This document shows positions 17,334 to 25,284 of a stretch of 64,000 bases of DNA, piece by piece. How positions within the stretch are numbered: position 1 is the stretch's first letter; each line of letters begins with the position of its first letter. The position numbers and the translations under genes were made by a program. The notes under the pieces were generated by a model. That model saw nothing but the letters and a program-made list of their open reading frames with translations. It had not been told where the DNA came from and ran no database searches. The DNA comes from Streptomyces sp. NBC_01244 (GTDB lineage Bacteria; Actinomycetota; Actinomycetes; Streptomycetales; Streptomycetaceae), in contig NZ_CP108488.1 of assembly GCF_035987325.1 (NCBI RefSeq), forward strand, positions 1,302,001-1,366,000, written 5' to 3'.

Positions 17334-18818
17334 ATGCGGCAGTTTCCTCTGGAGATGCACCACATGGCACCCGGCCGGGTCGTCGAGTGGCGGTTGCGGT
17401 CCACGGCCGGGGTGCAGTCCCCCGGTCCGGACGGCACGGCGGACAGGAGGGCCTCCTTCAACCAGGACAAGCACTTCACCGTCGCCGAGGAGAGCCGCGC
17501 GGCCGACGACCCGACCGCGTCGTGGATCGCCGTCACCTTCGAGGTCGCGGGCCCCCTGGACGAGGACGCGCTGACCGGCTCGCTGCTGGCGTTCGTCCGC
17601 CGCCACGAGGTGCTGCGCTGTGAATTCCGGCGCTTGGCAGGCGAGTTGGCGTGCGCTCCGATCCCCGCCGCCGAACTGGCCCTGGACACCGTCCAGGTCG
17701 CCGACTTCGACCGCACCGAGGAACTGACCGGCTTCCTGGTGGAGCGGTTCAAGCGGAGCATCGACACGCTGTCCTGGCCGCTGTTCACGATGGGCGCCGT
17801 ACTGCGCGAGGATTCGGCGACCGTCTACCTGGCCTTCGACCACATCGTCTGCGACGGGATGTCGATGCCGATCGTGGTCCAGGAGGTCGAGACCGGCTAC
17901 GAGGCCCTGCGCCGCGGCGAGTTGCCCGACGCGGCGCCCGCGCCGAGCTATCTCGACTTCGCCGAGGAGCAGCGCGCCCGCTTTCTCTCCATCGACGCGG
18001 ACGACGAACGGCTGGGCTACTGGAAGGAGTTCATGGCGAGTGGCGGCGGCGAGTTCTTCCCGCGCTTCCCCCTCGAACTGGGCGTGGAGCCGGGCCGGAT
18101 GTACTCGATCGTGAACGAGGCCTCCCCACTGCTGGACGCCGCCGAGGCGGAGGTCTTCGAGAAGGCGTGCCTGGCGGTGGACGGCAAGCCGTTCATGGGC
18201 GTGCTCGCCGCCGTCGCGGTGTGTCTGCGCGAGGCGGGCGGGCCGGGGGTCTACCGGGGGTTCATGCCGGTGAGCGAGCGCGGTCGGGCCGGCTGGGGCA
18301 ACTCGGTGGGCTGGTTCGTCAACACCATGCCCATCGAGTTCGACGCCTCGCCCGGCCGGGACTTCGAGCAGGTCATGTCCTCGGTACGGGCCGGCTTCAA
18401 CGAGATGATCGACCACATCGACGTACCGTTCGTGCGGGCCTGGGAGCTGCTCGCTCCCCGGGAGTTCGCCGCCCGCTCCTGGCCGTACCCGGTGAACTTC
18501 TTCTCGTACATCGACATGCGCAAGTGCCCGGGCGCCGACCGGCACGAGGACTGGCGGCCCACCTCCCACGTGTGGTCGGCGCAGGCCAACGGCGCCTGTT
18601 CCTGGTTCCAGCGGGACGCGGACGGGCTGCACATGAACTCGATCTACTCGGACACCCCCGCCGCCCGCCGCACCATGGACGGTTTCCTGGAGGCCCTGCG
18701 CGAGACGGTCCGGGAGATCGCCCGCCACGGCTCGCTCCGCCGTCCCATCGCGCTGACCCCGCCGCGTCGGCCCGCGCGGACCCCGCTCGACGTGGCGGCG
18801 TTCGCCCGCCGCGGCTGA
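17334..18818 (+). CDS. Stand-alone condensation-domain (CoA-dependent acyltransferase fold) protein
   Basis: A 494-residue protein matching the NRPS condensation-domain superfamily over its full length. The active-site motif is present as DHIVCDG with His170, Asp174 and Gly175, and the later PVNFFSYIDMR corresponds to the usual structural motif. There is no adenylation or carrier domain, and no NRPS or PKS gene nearby. Free-standing relatives, such as PapA acyltransferases and trans-acting condensation proteins, form esters or amides on carrier-bound or free substrates. The true substrate cannot be told. GAAGGG precedes ATG 17334. Confidence 0.8.
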   Translation: MRQFPLEMHHMAPGRVVEWRLRSTAGVQSPGPDGTADRRASFNQDKHFTVAEESRAADDPTASWIAVTFEVAGPLDEDALTGSLLAFVRRHEVLRCEFRRLAGELACAPIPAAELALDTVQVADFDRTEELTGFLVERFKRSIDTLSWPLFTMGAVLREDSATVYLAFDHIVCDGMSMPIVVQEVETGYEALRRGELPDAAPAPSYLDFAEEQRARFLSIDADDERLGYWKEFMASGGGEFFPRFPLELGVEPGRMYSIVNEASPLLDAAEAEVFEKACLAVDGKPFMGVLAAVAVCLREAGGPGVYRGFMPVSERGRAGWGNSVGWFVNTMPIEFDASPGRDFEQVMSSVRAGFNEMIDHIDVPFVRAWELLAPREFAARSWPYPVNFFSYIDMRKCPGADRHEDWRPTSHVWSAQANGACSWFQRDADGLHMNSIYSDTPAARRTMDGFLEALRETVREIARHGSLRRPIALTPPRRPARTPLDVAAFARRG

Positions 18819-18849
18819 TCCGGTTCGCGTCTCCCGACAGCGGCGGGCT

Positions 18850-20088
18850 TCAGAGGCGGGCCGCGCGGGCGCGCAGCAGGGTCTGTTCGCGGGCGTTGCG
18901 CGTGAGCGAGGCGGCGCGTTCGAACTCCGCGCGTGCCTCCGCCGGGCGGCCGAGCCGCTCCAGCAGGTCTCCCCGTACGCTCGGCAGCAGATGGTAGGAG
19001 CGCAGGGCCGGCTCCGCCGTCAGGGCGTCGACCAGAGGGAGCGCCGCCGCCGGGCCGTCGGCCATCGAGACGGCGACGGCCCGGTTGAGCTCGATCACCG
19101 GTGACGGGATCAGCAGGACGAGCCGTCCGTAGAGGGCGGCGATCGTCCGCCAGTCGGTGTCCTCGTAACGGACGGCGTCGGCGTGACAACCGGCGATGGC
19201 GGCCTGCAGGGAGTAGGGGCCGGTTCCCGCCCGGTGCAGGGCTTCGACGCCGCGGCGGATCAGCAGGCGGTTCCACTTGGACCGGTTCTGGTCGGCGAGC
19301 AGCACCGGCTCCCCGTCGGGGCCGGTGCGGGTGGGGATCCGCGAGGCCTGGAACTCCAGCAGCGCCGCCAGGCCGTGGACCTCGGTTTCCTTGGGCATCA
19401 GGCCGGCCAGGACCCGGGCGAGGCGCAGGGCGTCCTCGCACAGGGCGGGGCGGACGAGGTCGTCGCCGGCCGTGGCCGAGTAGCCCTCGTTGAAGACGAG
19501 GTAGATGACCTCCAGGACGGAGGCGAGGCGCTCTTCGCGGTCGGCTCCGTACGGGACCTCGAAGGGCACCCCCGCCTTCGCGAGCGCCCGCTTCGCCCGG
19601 ACGATCCGCTGGGCGACGGTCGGTTCGGGGCAGAGGAAGGCGCGGGCGATCTCCTGGGTCGTGAGGCCGCCCATCAGCCGCAGGGTCAGCGCGATCCGGG
19701 CGTCGGTGGCGAGGACGGGGTGGCATGCGGTGAAGATCAGCCGCAGCAGGTCGTCGTCGATGGACTCGGGGTCGGCGAGCGCGCCCTCCTCCTCCGGCGG
19801 TGGGACGTCCTCCAGGGTGCGGCCCACCTCGGCGAGCTTGCGCGCGTAGGTCTCCTTGCGGCGGACGAGGTCGATGGCCCGGTGTTTGGCGGTGGCCATC
19901 AGCCAGGCCCCCGGCTTGTCGGGCACCCCGGAGACGGGCCACTGCTCCAGCGCCGCGACCAGCGCGTCCTGGGTGATCTCCTCGGCGATGCCGACGTCGC
20001 GCACGATCCGGGCGACGCCCGCGATGATCCGCGCGGACTCGATCCTGAACACCGCTTCGACCGCTCGGGTCGTACTCACTGCCGTCAC
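18850..20088 (-). CDS. ECF sigma factor, ECF42-type with C-terminal TPR-like extension
   Basis: About 412 residues. Region 2 covers about residues 15-80 (EEITQDALVAALEQWP) and region 4 about 115-170, including LTTQEIARAFLCPEPTVAQRI. After these comes a long helical extension of over 200 residues containing NEGYSATAG and a TPR-like end. ECF42 sigma factors have this extension in place of an anti-sigma factor and are usually encoded beside a DGPF/YCII-type protein, which is exactly the case here. GTG 20088 is the start taken; GTG 20079 is possible. Its targets are likely to include the DGPF gene. Confidence 0.9.
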   Translation of the reverse strand: MTAVSTTRAVEAVFRIESARIIAGVARIVRDVGIAEEITQDALVAALEQWPVSGVPDKPGAWLMATAKHRAIDLVRRKETYARKLAEVGRTLEDVPPPEEEGALADPESIDDDLLRLIFTACHPVLATDARIALTLRLMGGLTTQEIARAFLCPEPTVAQRIVRAKRALAKAGVPFEVPYGADREERLASVLEVIYLVFNEGYSATAGDDLVRPALCEDALRLARVLAGLMPKETEVHGLAALLEFQASRIPTRTGPDGEPVLLADQNRSKWNRLLIRRGVEALHRAGTGPYSLQAAIAGCHADAVRYEDTDWRTIAALYGRLVLLIPSPVIELNRAVAVSMADGPAAALPLVDALTAEPALRSYHLLPSVRGDLLERLGRPAEARAEFERAASLTRNAREQTLLRARAARL

Positions 20089-20165
20089 GGCTACCCATCA
20101 GAGCAGCCGTGACGAGGCAGGGCAAACGGCGCGCGGCTGTGGCTGCCGCCGGCTGCCGGCTGCCG

Positions 20166-20525
20166 TCAGCTTCCGTCGAGCTGACGGAGCTCGGCGCCGA
20201 CCGTCCAGTTCTCGGGGTGGATCTCCAGGAAGCGCTTGGTCCACTCCAGCGCCTCGTCCTTGTCCTTGCACTGCATGAGGGCGTACCCCCCGACGACCTC
20301 CTTGGTCTCGGTGAAGGGCCCGTCGGTGTAGCTGAGCTTCCCGCCGGACCAGGTGACCCTGGTCCCCTCGGAGGTGGGGAGCAGGCCGGCGGTGTCGAGC
20401 ATGACCCCGGCCTTGGTGATCTCCTCCATCAGCGCGCCCATGCGGTCGTTGAAGTCGGCCGGGAAGGGGGTGTCGGGGGTGAGGTTCTGCTCGTCGATGC
20501 GGATCATCGAAAGGAAGCGCGGCAT
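20166..20525 (-). CDS. DGPF/YCII-related protein, partner of the ECF42 sigma factor
   Basis: A 119-residue small protein of the YCII-related fold. The defining motif is TDGPFTETKE with D68-G69-P70-F71. It lies 77 bp upstream of the sigma gene on the same strand. In the family this pair is a conserved unit, and the DGPF protein is thought to take part in the signalling or stress output; the mechanism is unknown. GGAGTCACC precedes the ATG. Confidence 0.9.
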   Translation of the reverse strand: MPRFLSMIRIDEQNLTPDTPFPADFNDRMGALMEEITKAGVMLDTAGLLPTSEGTRVTWSGGKLSYTDGPFTETKEVVGGYALMQCKDKDEALEWTKRFLEIHPENWTVGAELRQLDGS

Positions 20526-20729
20526 GGTGACTCCTCGGTGGTGGAGGACGGGGACCCTCCCCGCCTCTCACCCCTGCGTCGAACGGGAGACGCCGGGATC
20601 GACAGCTTCCCGGAAAAATCTTCGGAGATTTTCGGGGCGCGCTCGGCGGCGGAGCATCCGGTCACCGCCCCACCCTGAGCTACCGGCGAGTAGGATCGCC
20701 GGGCCCAGGCCCCTCCGCGAGGATCCTCG

Positions 20730-21104
20730 ATGCCGCGCATGCCCTCCTCACCGCTCCTGCTCGCCGGTCTGCTGGCCGGCGCCGCGGTGGCGCACGCCGT
20801 CGCCCCCAAGCAGTTCGACGCGACCGTGCCGCGCTCGCTGCCCGGCAGCCCGCGCCAGTGGACGTACGCGAGCGGCGTGGCGGAGCTCGCGCTCGCGGCC
20901 GGCGTCGCGCACCCGCGTACCCGCCGGGTCGCGGCGCTGGCGACGGCGGCGTTCTTCGTCGGCGTGTTCCCCGCGAACGTCAAGATGGCCGCCGACGCCC
21001 GCCACCGCTCCCCCGCCCTGCGGGCCGTGGCCCTGGGCCGGCTGCCGCTCCAGGTCCCGCTGGTGCTGTGGGCCCGCAAGGTCGGCCGGAACGCGGCGGG
21101 CTGA
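20730..21104 (+). CDS. DoxX-like small membrane protein
   Basis: A 124-residue protein with four predicted hydrophobic segments, about residues 6-24, 45-60, 65-82 and 98-115. It has the VPRSLPGSPRQWTYASGVAE stretch that I recognise from actinobacterial DoxX-like proteins. The DoxX superfamily is linked to redox or membrane functions, but this small type has no proven activity. It is read divergently from the DGPF gene and abuts a convergent hypothetical gene by 4 bp. Confidence 0.75.
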   Translation: MPRMPSSPLLLAGLLAGAAVAHAVAPKQFDATVPRSLPGSPRQWTYASGVAELALAAGVAHPRTRRVAALATAAFFVGVFPANVKMAADARHRSPALRAVALGRLPLQVPLVLWARKVGRNAAG

Positions 21105-21108
21105 AGCC

Positions 21109-21378
21109 TCAGCGGCTGTCGCCCGCCCAGTCCCAGTGGCCGGGATCGGCGGCGCGGCGGCGGTAGTGGGCCCGGCCGCCGGGTCCGTAACGCCCTATCT
21201 CCGTGGGGAGCCGGGCCTCTTCGGCGAGCTGCGGTCCGCTCCAGCCCGTGATGTCGAGCAGCAGTCCGTCGAGGGGACCGCCCACGAGCTCTCCGTAGGC
21301 GTGCCCCGGGAGCGGACCCGGGTCGGGGTCGTCGTGGTCGGCGCCGTAGACCCGGCGCCGGAGCATCCTGTCGTCCAT
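21109..21378 (-). CDS. Hypothetical small protein
   Basis: About 89 residues from ATG 21378. It is polar, with a GELVGGPLDGLLLDITGWS core and a C-terminus rich in Arg and Asp (RRRAADPGHWDWAGDSR). Similar small proteins occur in Streptomyces without known function. The composition (high third-position GC) supports coding. It faces the thioredoxin-fold gene divergently. Confidence 0.6.
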   Translation of the reverse strand: MDDRMLRRRVYGADHDDPDPGPLPGHAYGELVGGPLDGLLLDITGWSGPQLAEEARLPTEIGRYGPGGRAHYRRRAADPGHWDWAGDSR

Positions 21379-21479
21379 ACCGGCCAGCTTCACAGACGGC
21401 ACTGACAACGGGCCCTCGGGCCTGTCGGCGATGATGGGAGCCGTTCGGATCGCACGGCACACGAAGCGGAGCACCATCC

Positions 21480-21818
21480 ATGGCACGTCGGGTACACCAG
21501 CCACTGGAGGACCAGGAGTTCGACTTCATCCTCGGCATGACGCAGGGGCCGGTGCTCGCCTACTTCTGCGGGAGCTGGCCGAAGGCCCTGGAGCCCTGCC
21601 GCGCGATGGACACGGTCGTCGCCGCACTGGCGCAGGAGTACGGGATCCGGCTGACCGCGGTGCGCGTGGACATCACCCGCTGCCCCGCCCAGACCAAGCG
21701 GTACGGGGTGACGGGGGCCCCGACGGCCGTGCTGATCGCGGGCGGCGAGCCCGTGGCCACCCAGGCGGGGCCGATGACGGCCGGCGAGTTCCGGGCGTTC
21801 CTCGACGCCCATCTCTGA
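21480..21818 (+). CDS. Thioredoxin-fold protein with altered active site
   Basis: A 112-residue protein following the thioredoxin pattern. The strand before the active site (GPVLAYFC) and the later cis-proline turn (GVTGAPTAVLIAGGE) are clear. The usual W-C-x-x-C is replaced by Cys30, Trp33 and Cys40 with nine residues between the cysteines, so a standard CxxC redox site is missing. It may act as a chaperone or thiol-binding protein rather than a disulfide reductase. The P450 operon follows on the same strand after 110 bp. Confidence 0.75.
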   Translation: MARRVHQPLEDQEFDFILGMTQGPVLAYFCGSWPKALEPCRAMDTVVAALAQEYGIRLTAVRVDITRCPAQTKRYGVTGAPTAVLIAGGEPVATQAGPMTAGEFRAFLDAHL

Positions 21819-21871
21819 GCCGTCCGGGCGAAGGCGCGCGATCTGGCCGAAAGTCACATGGATCGGATAGG

Positions 21872-21882
21872 TGCCTGAGGCA
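21872..21882. promoter_or_regulatory. Palindrome upstream of the P450 operon
   Basis: TGCCTGAGGCA is a perfect 11-base palindrome 47 bp before the P450 start, in the only sizeable gap upstream. It could be an operator. No local regulator is an obvious partner. Confidence 0.35.
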
Positions 21883-21928
21883 TGTAATGGATCCCGGCGA
21901 AACGGAACCATCGCGTGCGAGGTGCTGC

Positions 21929-23119
21929 ATGTCCGAGAAAACCATTGCCTTCCCCCAGGACCGGACCTGTCCCTACCACCCGCCGGCGGCCTACGAGCCG
22001 CTGCGGACGGGCCGGCCGCTCTCCCGGGTCACCCTCTTCGACGGCCGCTCCGTGTGGGTGGTCTCCGGGCACGCCGAGGCGCGGGCCCTGCTCTCCGACG
22101 GCCGGCTCTCCGCCGATCGGCAGAACCTTTCCTTCCCCGCCCCCACCAGGCGGTTCAAGGGTCTGAGCAACCGGCGTGCCGCCCTGCTCGGTGTCGACGA
22201 CCCCGTCCACAACACCCAGCGCCGGATGCTGATCCCCAGCTTCTCGCTGGGGCGCACCGCGGCCCTGCGCCCCCGGATCCAGGAGACCGTGGACCGGCTG
22301 ATCGACGGGATGGTCGCCGCCGGGCCCCGCGCCGAACTGGTCGGCGCCTTCGCCCTGCCGGTGCCGTCGATGGTGATCTGCGCGCTGCTCGGAGTCCCGT
22401 ACGCGGACCACGAGTTCTTCGAGAGCCAGTCCCGGCGGCTGCTGCGGGGCCCGGAACTCGCCGACGTCGAGGACGCCCGGGAGCAGCTCAACGGCTATCT
22501 GCGCGAGCTCATCGGCCACAAGCGCGAGCATCCGGGCGAAGGGCTGCTGGACGAGCTGATCATCCGGCGGCTGGAGACCGGCGAGACCGATGTGGAGGAG
22601 CTGGTCTCACTGGCCGCGATCCTGCTCATCGCGGGACACGAGACCACGGCCAACATGATCTCGCTCGGTACGTTCACCCTGCTCAGCCACCCCGAGCAGC
22701 TGGCCGAGCTGCGCACGGATCCGTCCCTGCTGCCGGCGGCTGTGGAGGAGCTGATGCGCTTCCTGTCGATCGCGGACGGCATGCTCCGGGTGGCGGCCGA
22801 GGACATCGAGATCGCCGGGGTGACCGTCCGCGCCGATGACGGGGTGATCTTCTCCACCTCCGTGATCAACCGTGACGAGAGCGTCTTCTCGGAGCCCGAC
22901 CTCCTGGACTGGCACCGGCCCACCCGACACCACCTGGCCTTCGGCTTCGGCATCCACCAGTGCCTGGGCCAGAACCTGGCCCGCGCCGAGATGGAGATCG
23001 CTCTCGGCACCCTCTTCGAACGGCTCCCCGGCCTGCGGCTGGCGGCCGAGCCGGACCGGATCCCGTTCAAGCCCGGGGACACCGTGCAGGGCATGCTCGA
23101 ACTCCCCGTGGCGTGGTGA
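21929..23119 (+). CDS. Cytochrome P450 (CYP105-like)
   Basis: About 396 residues from ATG 21929, with GAGG upstream. All P450 signatures are present: the I-helix oxygen-activation motif AGHETTAN, the ExxR of the K helix (ELMR) and the haem loop FGFGIHQCLG with Cys345 as thiolate ligand. Lengths and motifs are those of soluble bacterial class I enzymes, most like CYP105, which hydroxylate terpenoids, macrolides or xenobiotics. The next gene, overlapping by GTGA, supplies a ferredoxin. No ferredoxin reductase and no biosynthetic cluster lie nearby, so a detoxifying or broad role is as likely as a pathway role. Confidence 0.93.
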   Translation: MSEKTIAFPQDRTCPYHPPAAYEPLRTGRPLSRVTLFDGRSVWVVSGHAEARALLSDGRLSADRQNLSFPAPTRRFKGLSNRRAALLGVDDPVHNTQRRMLIPSFSLGRTAALRPRIQETVDRLIDGMVAAGPRAELVGAFALPVPSMVICALLGVPYADHEFFESQSRRLLRGPELADVEDAREQLNGYLRELIGHKREHPGEGLLDELIIRRLETGETDVEELVSLAAILLIAGHETTANMISLGTFTLLSHPEQLAELRTDPSLLPAAVEELMRFLSIADGMLRVAAEDIEIAGVTVRADDGVIFSTSVINRDESVFSEPDLLDWHRPTRHHLAFGFGIHQCLGQNLARAEMEIALGTLFERLPGLRLAAEPDRIPFKPGDTVQGMLELPVAW

Positions 23120-23385
23120 GCCGGGTGAACCCCGCGGGTCCGGTGAACCCGGCAGGTCAGGTGAACCCCGGGAGCCCCGGGAGCCCCGCGAGCCGCGTCT
23201 TCGTCGACACGGCCGTCTGCATCGGGGCCGGGCAGTGCGCCCTGACCGCGCCGGGCGTGTTCACCCAGGACGAGGACGGCTTCGGCGCGGTGCTGCCGGG
23301 CCGCGAGGACGGCGGCGGCAACCCGCTGCTGCGGGAGGCCGTGCGCGCCTGCCCGGTGTCGGCGGTCAGGGTCGAGGAGGCCTGA
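23116..23385 (+). CDS. [3Fe-4S]-type ferredoxin partner of the P450
   Basis: About 89 residues. The cluster ligands are Cys35, Cys41 and Cys79 (CIGAGQC and later RACPVSAV), the three-cysteine pattern of [3Fe-4S] ferredoxins that feed electrons to Streptomyces P450s. It starts with GTG inside the P450 stop (GTGA). About 25 N-terminal residues are a repeat of NPAG/NPGS units that normal family members lack; an internal GTG could give a shorter, more usual protein. Confidence 0.9.
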   Translation: MSRVNPAGPVNPAGQVNPGSPGSPASRVFVDTAVCIGAGQCALTAPGVFTQDEDGFGAVLPGREDGGGNPLLREAVRACPVSAVRVEEA

Positions 23386-23425
23386 GCGGGGCGGCCTGAA
23401 CGGGGCCGCCGCGGGCCCCGCCGGC

Positions 23426-25171
23426 TCAGTGCCGGGTGGCCGCGCCCAGGCGCTGGAACAGGGCCTCGTCCAGGTCCAGCCCCTGCTGGGCCTGGTTGAT
23501 GGCCTGCGAGCTGTAGATCCCGGTCGAGCGGGCGGCCAGTACGGCGTCCCGCGAGGCCGCGATCACACCGAGCCGCAGGTCCACGTACTGTTCGCGCGCG
23601 CCGTCGAAGGCGGGGGCCTTGCCGTGCCCGTCCTCGCGGTCCAGCCGGGCGTCCTCGCGGACCTTGGCGAGGACCTCCGGCGCGTACGGGCTGCCGTCGC
23701 CCTGGACGAGGCCCGGCTCGTCCAGGGCGGCCCGGCCGGCGGCGGCGACCTCGTCGAGCAGCCGCCCGTACTCCTCCTGGAAGCGGACCGGGTCGTCGCC
23801 GGTGATCTTCACCTTCCGGATCACGGCGGGCAGGGTCAGGCCCTGGAGCAACAGGGTGGTGGTGGCGACCACGAAGGCGATGAGCAGCAACTGGGGGCGG
23901 TACGGCGTGTCCTCGGGCAGGGTCTGGGCCGCGGCGACGGTGATCGCCCCGCGCATCCCGGCCCAGGCCAGGGCCACGCCGCTGCGCCAGCCGAGGCTCT
24001 CGTTGACCTTGAAGTCGACGTCGGCCGAGGCGCGGGTGACGCGCTCCTTCATCTGCTCCCTGCGGCGGGGCGTCAGCTCCCTGCGGGGGCGCAGCGGATG
24101 GGCCTGCCGCTCGAACTCCGGGGCGCCGAGCCGGTCCATGAGCCAGTCGAGCCGGGGCTTCTTCTCGGCGGCGCGCTGCGCGTCCTTGCGCAGCGAGGCG
24201 ATGAGCGGGGCGACGAACACCATGCGCGCCACGATCACCAGGGCGGCGGCCGCGAGGCCGATGAACAGGGCGCGCCAGGCGCTGAGCCCGTCCGCGGCGA
24301 CCTGGTCGAGGAGGCCCTTGAGGCCGAGCCCCATCAGGAGGAAGATCGCGCTTTCGAGCAGGAAGGCGAGGGTGCGCCAGTTCATGGCCTCGGCCAGCCG
24401 GTCCTGGGCGCTGAGGAAGCGCGGGGCCTGATGGCCGGTGACCAGGCCCGCGACGACGACCGCGAGGACTCCGGAGGCGTGGAACTCCTCGGCCGGCAGG
24501 AAGGCGACGAAGGGCACGACGAAGGAGATCGCCGTGTTCAGCAGGCTGTCCTTGAGCAGTGCCCGGACCCGGACGTTGACCAGGCCCACGACGAGGCCGA
24601 CGGCGGTGGCCAGGGCCACGGAGAAGAGGAAGTTCCCGGCGACCCCGGCCAGGGAGACGGTTCCGGCCATGGCCGCGATCGCGGAGCGCAGCAGTACGAG
24701 GGCGGAGGCGTCGTTGACGAGCCCCTCACCCTCCAGCATGGTCAGCAGCCGTGACGGCAGGCCGAGCTGTTTGCCCATGGAGGTCGCGGCGACCGCGTCG
24801 GTGGGGCTGACCACGGCGCCGAGGGCGAAGGCGGCGGGCCAGCCGAGGCCGGGCATGAGCCAGTGGAAGAGCCAGCCCGCCCCGAGGGTGGTGACGGCCA
24901 CGAGCAGGACGGCGAGACCGCTGATCGCCTTGATGTTGCGGCGGAAGTCCGACGCGGGCATGTTCACGGCCGTCGAATAGAGCAGGGGCGGCAGCACGCC
25001 CGCGAGGACCCACTCCGGCTCGATGGCGAGCGCCGGCACGCCCGGTACGAAGCTGAGGGCGATGCCGACGACCACCAGGCTCAGGGGGGCGGCGAGGCCG
25101 AGCCGCTTCGAGAAGGCGGCGACGGCGACGATGCTGCTGACACCGACGATCGAGGCGAGGGTCATTTCCAT
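23426..25171 (-). CDS. Na+/H+ antiporter, CPA1/NhaP type
   Basis: A 581-residue membrane protein with about 12 helices in the first 440 residues. The core signatures SPTDAVAATSMGKQLGLP and GEGLVNDASALVL are those of CPA1 sodium/proton exchangers, with the ND pair for ion binding. A soluble C-terminal region of about 140 residues follows, as in regulatory tails of this family. A polar loop (about residues 330-390) is long. It probably exports Na+ in exchange for protons for pH and salt homeostasis. A palindrome lies upstream at 25236-25270. Confidence 0.92.
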   Translation of the reverse strand: MEMTLASIVGVSSIVAVAAFSKRLGLAAPLSLVVVGIALSFVPGVPALAIEPEWVLAGVLPPLLYSTAVNMPASDFRRNIKAISGLAVLLVAVTTLGAGWLFHWLMPGLGWPAAFALGAVVSPTDAVAATSMGKQLGLPSRLLTMLEGEGLVNDASALVLLRSAIAAMAGTVSLAGVAGNFLFSVALATAVGLVVGLVNVRVRALLKDSLLNTAISFVVPFVAFLPAEEFHASGVLAVVVAGLVTGHQAPRFLSAQDRLAEAMNWRTLAFLLESAIFLLMGLGLKGLLDQVAADGLSAWRALFIGLAAAALVIVARMVFVAPLIASLRKDAQRAAEKKPRLDWLMDRLGAPEFERQAHPLRPRRELTPRRREQMKERVTRASADVDFKVNESLGWRSGVALAWAGMRGAITVAAAQTLPEDTPYRPQLLLIAFVVATTTLLLQGLTLPAVIRKVKITGDDPVRFQEEYGRLLDEVAAAGRAALDEPGLVQGDGSPYAPEVLAKVREDARLDREDGHGKAPAFDGAREQYVDLRLGVIAASRDAVLAARSTGIYSSQAINQAQQGLDLDEALFQRLGAATRH

Positions 25172-25235
25172 GCGCGGTACAGGGCCTCAGGGGTGCTCGG
25201 GGACGATTTGTCCACCGTACGCCCAGAGGTTTTGC

Positions 25236-25270
25236 CGCGTCAAAAATTGAGCGACTCAACCTTTGACGCG
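25236..25270. promoter_or_regulatory. 35-base near-perfect palindrome upstream of the antiporter
   Basis: Arms of 16 bases are centred on 25253. Fourteen of 16 pairs match: the outer CGCGTCAAA pairs with TTTGACGCG and the inner TTGAG with CTCAA. It lies between the end of the BtrH-like gene and the start of the antiporter, all on the minus strand. There is no T-run after it, so an operator for the antiporter is more likely than a terminator, though both remain possible. Confidence 0.6.
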
Positions 25271-25284
25271 ACCCCGCGCGGCCC

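Noticed and set aside
23429..24754. 441-codon open frame opposite the Na+/H+ antiporter
   Set aside because: Its product is rich in Gly, Arg and Glu, with no membrane or domain pattern. The antiporter on the other strand is certain.
17334..25171. Possible secondary-metabolite cluster around the condensation protein and the P450
   Set aside because: No adenylation, ketosynthase, carrier, terpene cyclase or RiPP genes lie between or beside them; unrelated housekeeping-type genes separate the two.
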